Source: Streptomyces sp. G-G2 (GTDB taxonomy: Bacteria; Actinomycetota; Actinomycetes; Streptomycetales; Streptomycetaceae). From it: DNA of 64,000 nt. The notes beneath the pieces were generated by a model. The model saw only the letters and a program-made list of their open reading frames with translations. It searched no databases and had not been told where the DNA came from. The position numbers and the translations under genes were made by a program. The stretch lies in NCBI RefSeq assembly GCF_030063135.1, contig NZ_JASISO010000036.1, positions 23,342 to 87,341 on the forward strand, written 5' to 3'. Shown one piece after another: positions 15,464-24,910 of the stretch. Each line of letters begins with the position of its first letter. Position 1 is the stretch's first letter.

Positions 15464-17709
15464 GCCTCGACACCGTCAAGAACGCGACCGGCACGCCGGA
15501 CGCGGAGCAGCCGTGGAAGGAACTCGGCCTCAAGGAGGACGAGTACGCCCGGATCCGGGAGATCCTCGGCCGCCGTCCCACCGGCGCCGAGCTGGCCATG
15601 TACTCCGTCATGTGGTCCGAGCACTGCTCGTACAAGAGCAGCAAGGTCCACCTGAAGCAGTTCGGCGAGAAGGCCCCCGAGAACACCGCGATGCTCGTCG
15701 GGATCGGCGAGAACGCGGGCGTCGTCGACGTCGGCCAGGGTTACGCGGTCACCTTCAAGGTCGAGTCGCACAACCACCCGTCGTACATCGAGCCCTACCA
15801 GGGCGCCGCCACCGGCATCGGCGGCATCGTCCGCGACATCCTCGCCATGGGCGCCCGCCCGGTCGCGGTCGTGGACCCGCTGCGCTTCGGCGCGGCCGAC
15901 CACCCCGACACCAAGCGCGTCCTGCCCGGCGTGGTCGCGGGCATCGGCGGCTACGGCAACTGCCTGGGCCTGCCCAACATCGGCGGCGAGGTCGTCTTCG
16001 ACTCCTGCTACCAGGGCAACCCGCTGGTCAACGCCGGGTGCATCGGCGTGATGAAGCACGAGGACATCCACCTCGCCAAGGCCTCCGGCCCCGGCAACAA
16101 GGTCATCCTCTACGGCGCCCGCACGGGCGGCGACGGCATCGGCGGCGTGTCCGTGCTGGCCTCGGAGACCTTCGACTCCACCAAGCCCACGAAGCGCCCC
16201 GCCGTCCAGGTCGGCGACCCCTTCCAGGAGAAGCTCCTCATCGAGTGCACCCTGGAGATCTTCAAGGAGAAGCTGGTCGCGGGCATCCAGGACCTCGGCG
16301 GCGCGGGGCTCTCCTGCGCCACGTCCGAGCTGGCCTCCGCCGGCAGCGGCGGCATGCGCGTCGAACTGGACACCGTCCCGCTGCGCGACGCGACCCTCTC
16401 GCCCGAGGAAATCCTCATGAGCGAGTCGCAGGAACGCATGTGCGCGATCGTCGAGCCGCAGTACGTCGAGCGGTTCATGGAGATCTGCGAGAAGTGGGAC
16501 GTCATCGCCACCGTCATCGGTGAGGTGACCGAGGGCGAGCGCCTGGAGATCTTCTGGCACGGCGAGCAGATCGTCGACGTGCCCCCGGGCACCGTCGCCC
16601 ACGAGGGCCCGGTCTACGAGCGCCCGTACGCCCGCCCCGAGTGGCAGGACGCGCTCCAGGCGGACGACGCCAACAAGCTGGCGCGTCCGGCCACCTCGGC
16701 CGAGCTGCGCGAGCAGGTCCTGGCACTGGTCTCCTCCCCGAACCAGGCGTCCAAGTCCTGGATCACCGACCAGTACGACCGGTTCGTGCAGGGCAACACC
16801 GTCCTGTCGCAGCCCGAGGACGCGGGCATGGTCCGCATCGACGAGGAGACCAACCTCGGCGTCGCCATGGCCACCGACGGCAACGGCCGTTTCGCCAAGC
16901 TCGACCCGTACACCGGCGCGCAGCTGGCCCTGGCCGAGGCCTACCGCAACGTGTCCGCGACCGGCGCCAACCCCCTCGCGATCTCCGACTGCCTGAACTT
17001 CGGGTCCCCCGAGGACCCGGGCGTCATGTGGCAGTTCGCCGAGGCCTGCCGCGGTCTCGCGGACGGCTGCCTGGAGCTGGGCACCCCGGTGACCGGCGGC
17101 AACGTCTCGCTGTACAACCAGACCGGTGACACCGCGATCCACCCGACCCCGGTCGTGGCGGTGCTCGGTGTGATCGACGACGTCAACCGCCGTACGCCGA
17201 TGGCGTTCACGGAGCCCGGGCAGCTGCTCTACCTGCTGGGTGACACGGCCGAGGAGTTCGGCGGCTCCGCCTGGTCCGAGGTCGTCCACCAGCACCTCGG
17301 CGGCATGCCGCCGAAGGTGGACCTGGGCCGCGAGAAGCTGCTCGGCGAGATCCTCATCTCGGGGTCCCGCGACGGCATGATCGACGCCGCGCACGACCTG
17401 TCCGACGGTGGCCTCGTCCAGGCGCTCACCGAGTCCTGCCTGCGCGGCGGCAACGGCGCGCGGATCGTGGTCCCGGAGACGCTGGACGCCTTCACCTTCC
17501 TCTTCTCCGAGTCCGCGGGCCGGGCCGTCGTGGCCGTCCCGCGCAGCGAGGAGCTCCGCTTCACCGACATGTGCGGCGCGCGCGGCCTGCCCGCCACGCG
17601 GATCGGTGTCGTGGACGGCGAGGAGATCGAGATCCAGGGCGAGTTCAGCATTCCGCTGACCGAACTGCGTACCGCGCACGAGGCGACGATCCCGGCCCTG
17701 CTGGCCTGA
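15460..17709 (+). CDS. purL: FGAM synthase large subunit PurL
   Basis: The 749-residue enzyme converts FGAR to FGAM using ATP and PurQ-derived ammonia. It is the small-type PurL with two PurM-like halves. Blocks seen are MYSVMWSEHCSYKSS, VGIGENAGVVDVG, VESHNHPSYIEPYQGAATG, LGGAGLSCATSELAS, MSESQERM, ATDGNGRF and LSDGGLVQA. The start ATG overlaps the purQ stop. A clear hairpin at 17743-17778 ends the operon. Confidence 0.96.
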   Translation: MSLDTVKNATGTPDAEQPWKELGLKEDEYARIREILGRRPTGAELAMYSVMWSEHCSYKSSKVHLKQFGEKAPENTAMLVGIGENAGVVDVGQGYAVTFKVESHNHPSYIEPYQGAATGIGGIVRDILAMGARPVAVVDPLRFGAADHPDTKRVLPGVVAGIGGYGNCLGLPNIGGEVVFDSCYQGNPLVNAGCIGVMKHEDIHLAKASGPGNKVILYGARTGGDGIGGVSVLASETFDSTKPTKRPAVQVGDPFQEKLLIECTLEIFKEKLVAGIQDLGGAGLSCATSELASAGSGGMRVELDTVPLRDATLSPEEILMSESQERMCAIVEPQYVERFMEICEKWDVIATVIGEVTEGERLEIFWHGEQIVDVPPGTVAHEGPVYERPYARPEWQDALQADDANKLARPATSAELREQVLALVSSPNQASKSWITDQYDRFVQGNTVLSQPEDAGMVRIDEETNLGVAMATDGNGRFAKLDPYTGAQLALAEAYRNVSATGANPLAISDCLNFGSPEDPGVMWQFAEACRGLADGCLELGTPVTGGNVSLYNQTGDTAIHPTPVVAVLGVIDDVNRRTPMAFTEPGQLLYLLGDTAEEFGGSAWSEVVHQHLGGMPPKVDLGREKLLGEILISGSRDGMIDAAHDLSDGGLVQALTESCLRGGNGARIVVPETLDAFTFLFSESAGRAVVAVPRSEELRFTDMCGARGLPATRIGVVDGEEIEIQGEFSIPLTELRTAHEATIPALLA

Positions 17710-17742
17710 TCCGCCCCGATCCGCCGGCCGCGACAGCGGTTA

Positions 17743-17778
17743 CGAGGCCCCGCCCGGGTTCGCCCGGACGGGGCCTCG
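17743..17778 (+). terminator. Terminator of the purSQL operon
   Basis: The strong inverted repeat CGAGGCCCCGCCCGGG / CCCGGACGGGGCCTCG (one mismatch, short loop) begins 34 bp after the purL stop. Confidence 0.8.
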
Positions 17779-17929
17779 CGCTGTCCGGGCCGGTTGCTAC
17801 GGGCCTTCTCGCGGGCGTGACATGGCGAACGCACACCCTGGGGGCGGAACATGTCCGCACCGGGCGCCGCCGGGGCTCGGCGGCCTGACCCTCCCGGCCG
17901 CCGAGCCGGGCCGGGGATAGGGTCGGCGC

Positions 17930-18721
17930 ATGGCGCCTGGGAAGAAGAGACCGCGTACCTACGACTCCGCAAGGATCCGCGCGGCCGTCACCGCGCAGTT
18001 CGGGCACGTGGCCGACGCGGTACGGGGGTTGAGCGCAGAGCAGCTCGCCCGGCCGACGCACCTCGGTGACTGGAGCGTCGGTGAACTCGCCGCGCACATC
18101 GCCTGGATCGCGGACTCCCTGGCGGGCGGCCTGGCCCGGCCGCCGGCCGCGAAGGCGGTGCTCAGCGCCGTGGAGTGGCCCTTCGCGACCGCACCGCTGG
18201 CCGGGCGGATCGCCGACGCGGCGGCCGAGACCCTGGGCGGGGCCCCGCTGCCCGAGCTGTACGAGCGGGCCGCGCACCGGATGGCCGGGGCGCTGGCCGA
18301 CCATCGCGACGACCGGGTGCTCGACCTGTGGATCGGGGCGATGGCCCTGGGGGACTTCCTGGTCACCCGGACCGTGGAACTGGTGGTCCACACCGACGAC
18401 CTGAACCGGGCGGCGGGGCTGGAGATCCAGGTCGAGCGCCAGGCGCTGGCCGCCTGCGTACGGCTGCTGGCCGACGCGCTCGCGGAGAAGGCCCCGGGCG
18501 GCTCGGTCGAGGTACGGATCCCGCCGTTCGCGGTGGTCCAGTGCGTGGCCGGCCCCCGGCACACCCGGGGTACGCCGCCCAACGTGGTGGAGACGGACCC
18601 GCTGACCTGGATCCGGCTGGCCACCGGACGTACCGGGTGGGCCGGGGAGTTGGCGCGGGCCCGGGTCAGCGCCAGCGGCGAACGGGCCGACCTGGCCACG
18701 CTGCTGCCCCTGATGCGCTGA
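17930..18721 (+). CDS. Maleylpyruvate-isomerase-family, mycothiol-type DinB protein
   Basis: The 263-residue protein has an N-terminal DinB-like four-helix domain with the thiol-enzyme motif LGDWSVGELAAHIAW (His of VxxLxxH) and a second His in VVHTDDLNRA. A C-terminal SCP2-like domain follows (about 165-260). This architecture is that of actinobacterial mycothiol-dependent maleylpyruvate isomerase relatives; the real substrate is unknown. A GATAGGGT -10-like box just upstream of the ATG at 17930 suggests a leaderless transcript. It stands alone between purL and the broken sulfatase gene. Confidence 0.8.
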   Translation: MAPGKKRPRTYDSARIRAAVTAQFGHVADAVRGLSAEQLARPTHLGDWSVGELAAHIAWIADSLAGGLARPPAAKAVLSAVEWPFATAPLAGRIADAAAETLGGAPLPELYERAAHRMAGALADHRDDRVLDLWIGAMALGDFLVTRTVELVVHTDDLNRAAGLEIQVERQALAACVRLLADALAEKAPGGSVEVRIPPFAVVQCVAGPRHTRGTPPNVVETDPLTWIRLATGRTGWAGELARARVSASGERADLATLLPLMR

Positions 18722-18764
18722 CCCGGCGGGCCGCCGTACGGGTCGGACCGGGCGGGGGGCCGGA

Positions 18765-19921
18765 TCAGGCGGGGTACGGGAGCAGCCCCGCGTCCGTCTT
18801 CTCCCAGGCCGCCCGCAGCTCCGCGAGGCGGGCCGGTTCGACGGCCGCCTTGTCGGCCTGCTCCCGGAGGTCCCCGGCCAGGTTGAACAGCTGGTCCCGG
18901 CCCGACGTGCCGCGGTAGTACTTCCAGTCGCCGCGGCGCAGCGCCCGCTCCCCGCGCACCCGCCAGAACAGGTCGTGCGCCGGGGCCCTCTCGCCGCGCA
19001 GCAGGTACCCGGCCAGGCTCCGGCCGTCGAGCGGGTGGGCGCGGTCCGGCCGGGTGCCCGCCAGTTCCAGCAGGGTCGCCGTCCAGTCGGGGGTGACCAC
19101 CGGAACGTGGCTGACCTGGCCGCCGTCGATCCGGGCGGGCCAGCGGACGACGGTGGGCACGCGGATCCCGCCCTCCTGGAGGGAGGCCTTGTTGCTGGTC
19201 AGCGGCCAGTTGTAGGAGAACCGCTCGCCGCCGTTGTCACTGGCGAAGAAGACCAGGGTGTCGTCCTCCTGCCCGGAGCGCTTCAGTGCGGCGAGCACCT
19301 CGCCGACCGAGCGGTCGAGGTCCTCGACCATCTGCCGGTACTTGTCGACCGAGCCGCCGTCCTGGTGCCACAGCGCCCGTTTGTCGGCCGCCTCGATCCG
19401 GCGGACGACCTCCTTGCTCTCCTGCGTGTCACCGTCGGCTATCCAAGGCCAGTGCGGGGTGGTGAAGTTCAGGTTCAGGGGTGGGTGGGCTCCAGGCCGA
19501 CGCTCTTGTCGGCGATCGGTTCGGCCAGGCCGCTCGCGGTACGGCCCGGGTAGCGGCCGGTGTAGAGGCTGAACCGGGTCGGCGAGCAGGTCGCGGACCC
19601 CGCGTAGGCATCGGTGAACCGGACGCCCTGGCGGCCCAGTCGGTCCAGGTTCGGGGTCTTGATGTGCGGGGCGCCGTACGAGGACAGGTCGGCCCAGCCC
19701 AGGTCGTCGCCCAGGATGAACAGGATGTTCGGGCGGCGCGAGGAGCGGCCCGCGGCCGCCTTGAACTCCCGCTCCCGGGGCTGCGCGTCACGCGCCCCGG
19801 CCGGTTCGGCGCCGGCGGCCCGCGCCGGAGCGGCGGCGATCCCCACGGCCGCGGTGGCGGCGGTGGCGCCGACCGCCCCGCCGAAGGCGCGCCGGGACAG
19901 CTCGGAAGGGTGAGTGCTCAC
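18765..19921 (-). pseudogene. Secreted sulfatase with internal deletion and frame break
   Basis: The 5' part (19475-19921) encodes a twin-arginine signal (LSRRAFGGAVGA), the metal-binding DD of LFILGDDLGWADLS and the formylglycine motif CSPTR. It runs to KSVGLEPTHP and a stop. The 3' part continues in another frame from LNLNFTTPHWPW, through FFASDNGGE, to DLFWRVRGERALRRGDWKYY. In intact sulfatases roughly 100 residues, including the catalytic Lys/His segment (GKWH type), lie between these two blocks. They are absent here, so a deletion plus loss of frame has occurred near 19470-19485. The gene should be inactive unless the break is an assembly error. Confidence 0.8.
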
Positions 19922-20265
19922 AGAAGCACTCCAGTGCAGGGCGGAGCCGCCGACGGGAATCTCCGGCGGGCCCAGACAGAAAAGACCCGTAAAGGGTCAG
20001 AAAAAGGGGAAAAGAACCGCGAAATGTGAGTGGTTACGCGGAACAGCGACAGATAGCGCTCGCGACACGGACCAGGTCTACGTGGCGGCGCTCAACAAGG
20101 GTGACGCGGTGGTCACCGAGAGGCTGCATGGGCCGGAGCTTGTACGAATGTCCGAGGCCCTGTCAACAACACCATCCGGATACCGAGACGTCACCCTGCG
20201 TGCTGTGACATTTCCCGGCGGTCCTCAATTCGGACCCGTGGTCGATCTCGCCTACACTCGGAACC
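19922..20265. other. Region upstream of purF with an ORF remnant
   Basis: This 344-bp stretch holds the purF promoter; a TACACT -10-like box at about 20252-20257 sits just before the GTG start. On the plus strand, codons at about 20064-20279 give a protein-like sequence (VYVAALNKGDAVVTERLHGPEL ... GPQFGPVVDLAYTRN). The frame has no good start and includes a TTA leucine codon, rare in Streptomyces. It may be the remnant of a small secreted-type gene. No RNA gene is seen. Confidence 0.35.
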
Positions 20266-21783
20266 GTGCCTCGTGGTGATGGACGACTCAACCACGACCT
20301 GCTCCCCGGTGAGAAGGGCCCCCAGGACGCTTGCGGCGTCTTCGGTGTCTGGGCTCCGGGTGAAGAGGTCGCCAAGCTCACCTACTTCGGACTGTATGCG
20401 CTGCAGCACCGTGGACAAGAGTCCGCGGGAATCGCTGTGAGCAACGGTTCCCAGATCCTCGTCTTCAAGGACATGGGCCTCGTTTCCCAGGTCTTCGACG
20501 AAACCTCCCTCGGATCCCTCCAAGGTCATATCGCGGTCGGTCACGCCCGCTACTCGACCACCGGAGCCTCCGTCTGGGAAAACGCGCAGCCCACCTTCCG
20601 TGCGACGGCCCACGGCTCCATTGCCCTGGGTCACAACGGAAACCTGGTGAACACCGCCGAACTCGCCGGGATGGTCGCCGACCTCCCCCGGCAGGACGGC
20701 CGTGCCACCCAGGTGGCCGCGACCAACGACACCGATCTCGTCACGGCCCTGCTCGCCGGACAGACGGACGACGACGGCAGGCCCCTGACCATCGAGGAGT
20801 CGGCCACCAAGGTCCTCCCCCTGGTCAAGGGCGCCTTCTCGCTCGTCTTCATGGACGAGGGCACCCTCTACACCGCCCGTGACCCGCAGGGCATCCGCCC
20901 GCTGGTCCTGGGCCGCCTGGAGCGCGGCTGGGTGGTGGCGAGCGAGAGCGCCGCCCTCGACATCTGCGGCGCCAGCTTCGTCCGCGAGGTCGAGCCCGGC
21001 GAGCTGATCGCGATCGACGAGAACGGTCTCCGTTCCTCCCGATTCGCGGAAGCGAAGCCCAAGGGCTGCGTCTTCGAGTACGTCTACCTGGCGCGCCCGG
21101 ACACCGACATCGCCGGCCGGAACGTGTACCTCTCGCGTGTCGAGATGGGGCGGCGTCTGGCCAAGGAAGCCCCGGCCGATGCCGACCTGGTGATATCCAC
21201 GCCGGAATCGGGCACGCCCGCCGCCGTCGGCTACGCCGAGGCCAGCGGGATTCCCTACGGCGTCGGCCTGGTCAAGAACGCCTACGTCGGCCGGACCTTC
21301 ATCCAGCCCTCGCAGACGATCCGCCAGCTCGGCATCCGGCTGAAGCTCAACCCCCTCAAGGAAGTCATCCGGGGCAAGCGCCTGGTGGTCGTGGACGACT
21401 CGATCGTCCGCGGCAACACCCAGCGCGCCCTGGTCAAGATGCTCCGCGAGGCCGGTGCGGCCGAGGTCCACATCCGGATCTCCTCCCCGCCCGTGAAGTG
21501 GCCCTGCTTCTTCGGCATCGACTTCGCCACCCGCGCGGAACTGATCGCCAACGGCATGACGGTCGACGAGATCGCCACCTCCATGGGCGCGGACTCCCTC
21601 TCGTACATCTCGCTCGACGCGATGATCGAGGCGACGACCATCCAGAAGCCGAACCTCTGCCGTGCCTGCTTCGACGGCGAGTACCCCATGGAGCTGCCCG
21701 ACCCGCAGCTCCTGGGCAAGCAGCTTCTGGAGACCGAGCTGGCCGGTGGCACCGACGCCGCCGACGCGCTCCGCCGTCCCTGA
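20266..21783 (+). CDS. purF: Amidophosphoribosyltransferase
   Basis: The 505-residue enzyme makes phosphoribosylamine from PRPP and glutamine, the committed step of purine synthesis. A short propeptide precedes the nucleophile in DACGVFGVW (Cys24), so N-terminal processing is expected. The glutaminase part continues with LQHRGQESAGIA and GHARYSTTG. The PRTase part has VVDDSIVRGNT. Cysteines in PCFFGID and LCRACFDGEYP match the Fe-S cluster ligands of the Bacillus-type enzyme. The GTG at 20266 is chosen. The gap to purM is 64 bp and no hairpin was noted there, so the two genes are probably co-transcribed. Confidence 0.95.
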   Translation: MPRGDGRLNHDLLPGEKGPQDACGVFGVWAPGEEVAKLTYFGLYALQHRGQESAGIAVSNGSQILVFKDMGLVSQVFDETSLGSLQGHIAVGHARYSTTGASVWENAQPTFRATAHGSIALGHNGNLVNTAELAGMVADLPRQDGRATQVAATNDTDLVTALLAGQTDDDGRPLTIEESATKVLPLVKGAFSLVFMDEGTLYTARDPQGIRPLVLGRLERGWVVASESAALDICGASFVREVEPGELIAIDENGLRSSRFAEAKPKGCVFEYVYLARPDTDIAGRNVYLSRVEMGRRLAKEAPADADLVISTPESGTPAAVGYAEASGIPYGVGLVKNAYVGRTFIQPSQTIRQLGIRLKLNPLKEVIRGKRLVVVDDSIVRGNTQRALVKMLREAGAAEVHIRISSPPVKWPCFFGIDFATRAELIANGMTVDEIATSMGADSLSYISLDAMIEATTIQKPNLCRACFDGEYPMELPDPQLLGKQLLETELAGGTDAADALRRP

Positions 21784-21847
21784 TCACACGTCCGCGCTTC
21801 ACGCACCCGCAGTAACCGCAGTAACGACACGAAAGCTCTCTCCTGTC

Positions 21848-22918
21848 ATGACAGAGAAGACCACCGGTGCCAGCTACGCAGCAGCAGGTGTCGACATCGA
21901 GGCGGGCGACCGCGCCGTCGAGCTCATGAAGGAGTGGGTGAAGAAGACGCGGCGCCCCGAGGTCCTCGGCGGCCTCGGCGGCTTCGCCGGCCTCTTCGAC
22001 GCCTCCGCCCTCAAGCGGTACGAGCGCCCGCTGCTCGCGTCGGCCACCGATGGCGTCGGCACCAAGGTGGACATCGCCCGCAGGCTCGGCGTGTACGACA
22101 CCATCGGCCACGACCTCGTCGCGATGGTCATGGACGACATCGTCGTCTGCGGCGCCGAGCCGCTCTTCATGACCGACTACATCTGCGTCGGCAAGGTCCA
22201 CCCCGAGCGTGTCGCGGCCATCGTCAAGGGCATCGCCGAGGGTTGCGTCCTGGCCGGGTGCGCCCTGGTGGGCGGCGAGACCGCCGAACACCCGGGTCTG
22301 CTGGGCCCGGACGACTTCGACGTGGCGGGCGCCGGCACGGGCGTCGTGGAGTACGACGCCCTGCTCGGCGCGGACCGTATCCGTACGGGTGACGCCGTCA
22401 TCGCGATGGCGTCCTCCGGTCTTCACTCCAACGGGTACTCGCTGGTGCGCCACGTGCTCCTCGACCGGGCCGGAATGGCGCTGGAGGGTCACGTCGAGGA
22501 GCTCGGCCGGACCCTCGGCGAGGAGCTGCTGGAGCCCACCAAGATCTACTCGCTGGACTGCCTGGCCCTCACCCGCACCGCCGAGGTCCACGCCTTCTCG
22601 CACATCACGGGCGGCGGCCTCGCGGCCAACCTGGCCCGGGTGATCCCGGACCACCTGCACGCCGCGGTGGACCGCTCGACGTGGGCCCCCGGCGCGGTCT
22701 TCGACCTGGTCGGCAAGGCCGGCAAGGTCGAGCGCCTGGAGCTGGAGAAGACCCTGAACATGGGCGTCGGCATGATCGCCGTCCTCCCGCAGGAATCGGT
22801 GGACGTGGCACTGACCGCGCTCTCCGACCGGGGCGTCGACGCCTGGGTCGCGGGAGAGATCACCGAGCGCGGCGCGCACACCGAGGGTTCGACCCTGACC
22901 GGCGACTACGCGCACTGA
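21848..22918 (+). CDS. purM: AIR synthetase (FGAM cyclo-ligase)
   Basis: The 356-residue enzyme closes the imidazole ring to form AIR. Recognisable blocks are SYAAAGVDIEAGDRAVELMK, LLASATDGVGTKV, GHDLVAMVMDDIVVCGAEPLFMTDY, LVGGETAEHPG, MASSGLHSNGYSLVR and HITGGGLAANL. Length is typical. The ATG at 21848 is used. A strong hairpin follows the stop after 7 bp. Confidence 0.96.
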   Translation: MTEKTTGASYAAAGVDIEAGDRAVELMKEWVKKTRRPEVLGGLGGFAGLFDASALKRYERPLLASATDGVGTKVDIARRLGVYDTIGHDLVAMVMDDIVVCGAEPLFMTDYICVGKVHPERVAAIVKGIAEGCVLAGCALVGGETAEHPGLLGPDDFDVAGAGTGVVEYDALLGADRIRTGDAVIAMASSGLHSNGYSLVRHVLLDRAGMALEGHVEELGRTLGEELLEPTKIYSLDCLALTRTAEVHAFSHITGGGLAANLARVIPDHLHAAVDRSTWAPGAVFDLVGKAGKVERLELEKTLNMGVGMIAVLPQESVDVALTALSDRGVDAWVAGEITERGAHTEGSTLTGDYAH

Positions 22919-22925
22919 GAACGCA

Positions 22926-22966
22926 CGGAAACCCGGTCCGGGGCGTGGCCCCGGACCGGGTTTCCG
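22926..22966 (+). terminator. Terminator of purF-purM
   Basis: A near-perfect inverted repeat (CGGAAACCCGGTCCGGGGC / GCCCCGGACCGGGTTTCCG around GTG) lies directly downstream of purM. Confidence 0.85.
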
Positions 22967-23008
22967 TATTACCGCTCAGCTGGTGGTGTGGTGCAGACGC
23001 TGGATGCG

Positions 23009-23272
23009 TCAAGCTCCGCGACGTTGCGCCGACGGACCGGACTCTTCGTCCTCGTCCTCGTCGTCGTTGTACAACTTCGCGTACTTGGCGTACGGGTCGT
23101 CGTCATCGTCTTCCAGCTCGTCATCGACCTCGACCGGCGCGCTCACAGGCAGCGGCTCCGTCGGCGATGCGCCCAGCTCGTTGGCCAGACGCGAGAGGTC
23201 AGTCCCGCCGCTGTTGTACTTCAGCTGGCGGGCGACCTTTGTCTGCTTGGCCTTGGCCCGGCCGCGCCCCAT
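23009..23272 (-). CDS. DUF3073 family protein
   Basis: The 87-residue protein begins MGRGRAKAKQTKVARQLKYN, the signature of the actinobacterial DUF3073 family. It has a basic N-terminus and a very acidic tail (DDELEDDDDD, then DDEDEDEE). The fold and function are unknown; the charge pattern hints at nucleic-acid or ribosome contact, which is inference. It converges on purM and is monocistronic. Confidence 0.88.
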   Translation of the reverse strand: MGRGRAKAKQTKVARQLKYNSGGTDLSRLANELGASPTEPLPVSAPVEVDDELEDDDDDPYAKYAKLYNDDEDEDEESGPSAQRRGA

Positions 23273-23593
23273 GGCTCGACCCCCTCGGTGACGGGGCTCG
23301 ACGGCCCCAGAGTCTGACACGCGTTCATGGTTCGGAGCGGGCTCTCCGTGGAGAGACCGTCCGTAGGGCTTTAACGGTACCTGCTTCCGCGGCCCTACGG
23401 TACGCCGCCCGCATGACGTGCCCCGGCACAGTGCCTGCGAGACGCCCTGTACTCGCTGGTCAGCTGCGATTTTAACCCTATATTGGCGCACGACCCGCCG
23501 AAGCGCAGTGAGTTCCGTCTCTCCGTCGCTCCGGCGGGCGCAAACCCCCGCGGTACGGGGGCGGGCGCCGGTCTTCACCGGCGCCGAACCCGT
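23273..23593. other. Intergenic region between DUF3073 and vdh genes
   Basis: The DUF3073 promoter should lie near 23300-23480, where an AT-richer stretch (TTTTAACCCTATATTGG, 23471-23487) occurs. A GGCGCCGGT/ACCGGCGCC hairpin at 23564-23585 ends the valine dehydrogenase transcript. No gene was recognised. Confidence 0.5.
23564..23585 (-). terminator. Terminator of valine dehydrogenase gene
   Basis: A perfect inverted repeat GGCGCCGGT / ACCGGCGCC with a CTTC loop starts eight bases after the stop codon on the minus strand. Confidence 0.65.
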
Positions 23594-24703
23594 TTAGACG
23601 CCCCGCGCGGCGCGCGCCTCGGACATCCGCTGCTCGGCGATCCGGTCGGCCGCCGCGGCGGGCGGAATCCCATCGGACTTCGCACGTGCGAATATGGCCA
23701 GGGTGGTGTCGAAGATCTGCGTGGCCTTGGCCTTGCAGCGGTCGAAGTCGAAGCCGTGCAGCTCGTCGGCGACCTGGATCACGCCGCCCGCGTTGACCAC
23801 GTAGTCGGGCGCGTAGAGGATCCCGCGGTCCGCGAGGTCCTTCTCCACGCCCGGGTGGGCGAGCTGGTTGTTCGCGGCCCCGCACACCACCTTCGCGGTG
23901 AGCACCGCGACGCTCTCGTCGCTCAGGGCCCCGCCGAGGGCGCAGGGGGCGTAGATGTCCAGACCGGGCACCCGGATCAGCGCGTCGGTACCGGCGACCG
24001 CGGTGACCTTGCCCGCGTGGCGGTCCTCGGCGTGCTTGTCGAGGATCCGCCGTACGGACTCTTCGCGGACGTCGGTGATGACCACCTCCGCCCCGTCCTC
24101 CAGCAGGTGCTCCACCAGGTGGTGGCCCACCTTGCCGACGCCCGCGACGCCGATCCGGCGCCCGCGCAGGGTCGGGTCGCCCCACAGGTGCTGGGCGCTG
24201 GCGCGCATGCCCTGGAAGACACCGAAGGCGGTGAGCACCGAGGAGTCCCCGGCGCCGCCGTTCTCGGGGGAGCGGCCGGTGGCCCAGCGGGTCTCGCGGG
24301 CGACGACGTCCATGTCGGCGACGTACGTGCCGACGTCGCAGGCGGTCACGTAGCGGCCTCCGAGGGACTCCACGAACCGGCCGTAGGCCAGCAGCAGTTC
24401 GTCGCTCTTGAGGATGTCCGGGTCGCCGATGATCACGGCCTTGCCGCCGCCGTGGTCGAGTCCGGCCAGGGCGTTCTTGTACGACATGCCGCGGGCGAGG
24501 TTGAGGGCGTCCTGGACGGCCTCCTCGTCCGAGGCGTACGCGTGGAAGCGCGTACCGCCGAGCGCGGGGCCCAGCGCGGTGGAGTGGAGGGCGATGACGG
24601 CCTTGAGGCCAGTGGCGCGGTCCTGGCAGAGCACGACCTGCTCGTGGCCGCCCTGTTCCGTGCGGAACAGGGTGTGCAGGACGCCGTCGGTCATTTCGGT
24701 CAC
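23594..24703 (-). CDS. vdh: Valine (branched-chain amino acid) dehydrogenase
   Basis: This 369-residue NAD-dependent dehydrogenase of the Glu/Leu/Phe/Val family deaminates valine and related amino acids. In Streptomyces it feeds branched acyl-CoA precursors to fatty acids and polyketides. Seen are ALGGTRF, the catalytic lysine region MSYKNALAGLDHGGGKAVI, CDVGTYVADMD, the Rossmann motif GVAGVGKVGHHL and APCALGGALS. The start is taken as GTG 24703, seven bases after a GGGAG site. An in-frame ATG at 24718 would add five residues. From memory the locus (DUF3073-vdh-unknown-bldC) matches the Streptomyces valine dehydrogenase locus. Confidence 0.9.
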   Translation of the reverse strand: MTEMTDGVLHTLFRTEQGGHEQVVLCQDRATGLKAVIALHSTALGPALGGTRFHAYASDEEAVQDALNLARGMSYKNALAGLDHGGGKAVIIGDPDILKSDELLLAYGRFVESLGGRYVTACDVGTYVADMDVVARETRWATGRSPENGGAGDSSVLTAFGVFQGMRASAQHLWGDPTLRGRRIGVAGVGKVGHHLVEHLLEDGAEVVITDVREESVRRILDKHAEDRHAGKVTAVAGTDALIRVPGLDIYAPCALGGALSDESVAVLTAKVVCGAANNQLAHPGVEKDLADRGILYAPDYVVNAGGVIQVADELHGFDFDRCKAKATQIFDTTLAIFARAKSDGIPPAAAADRIAEQRMSEARAARGV

Positions 24704-24910
24704 GGTGGTGACTCCCATGGAAGAGATGCGGCGGGAAGCGCCCTCCTGCGGGTGGGGAGGGCGTTGTTGGGAGCAGCGTAAGACCTGCGGGCCGTACCGG
24801 AAGGCCCTGTCCGGGGATCGGACCGCCGCTCGGACTTCTGAGCGGATTTCTCCCGGAGCGGGGGCGTGCGGAACCGCGTACGGGTGCCCGGCGCGGGGGA
24901 GTACGAGAGC

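Noticed and set aside
15283..17679. Long frame antisense to purL
   Set aside because: A codon-bias shadow; purL is unmistakable on the other strand.
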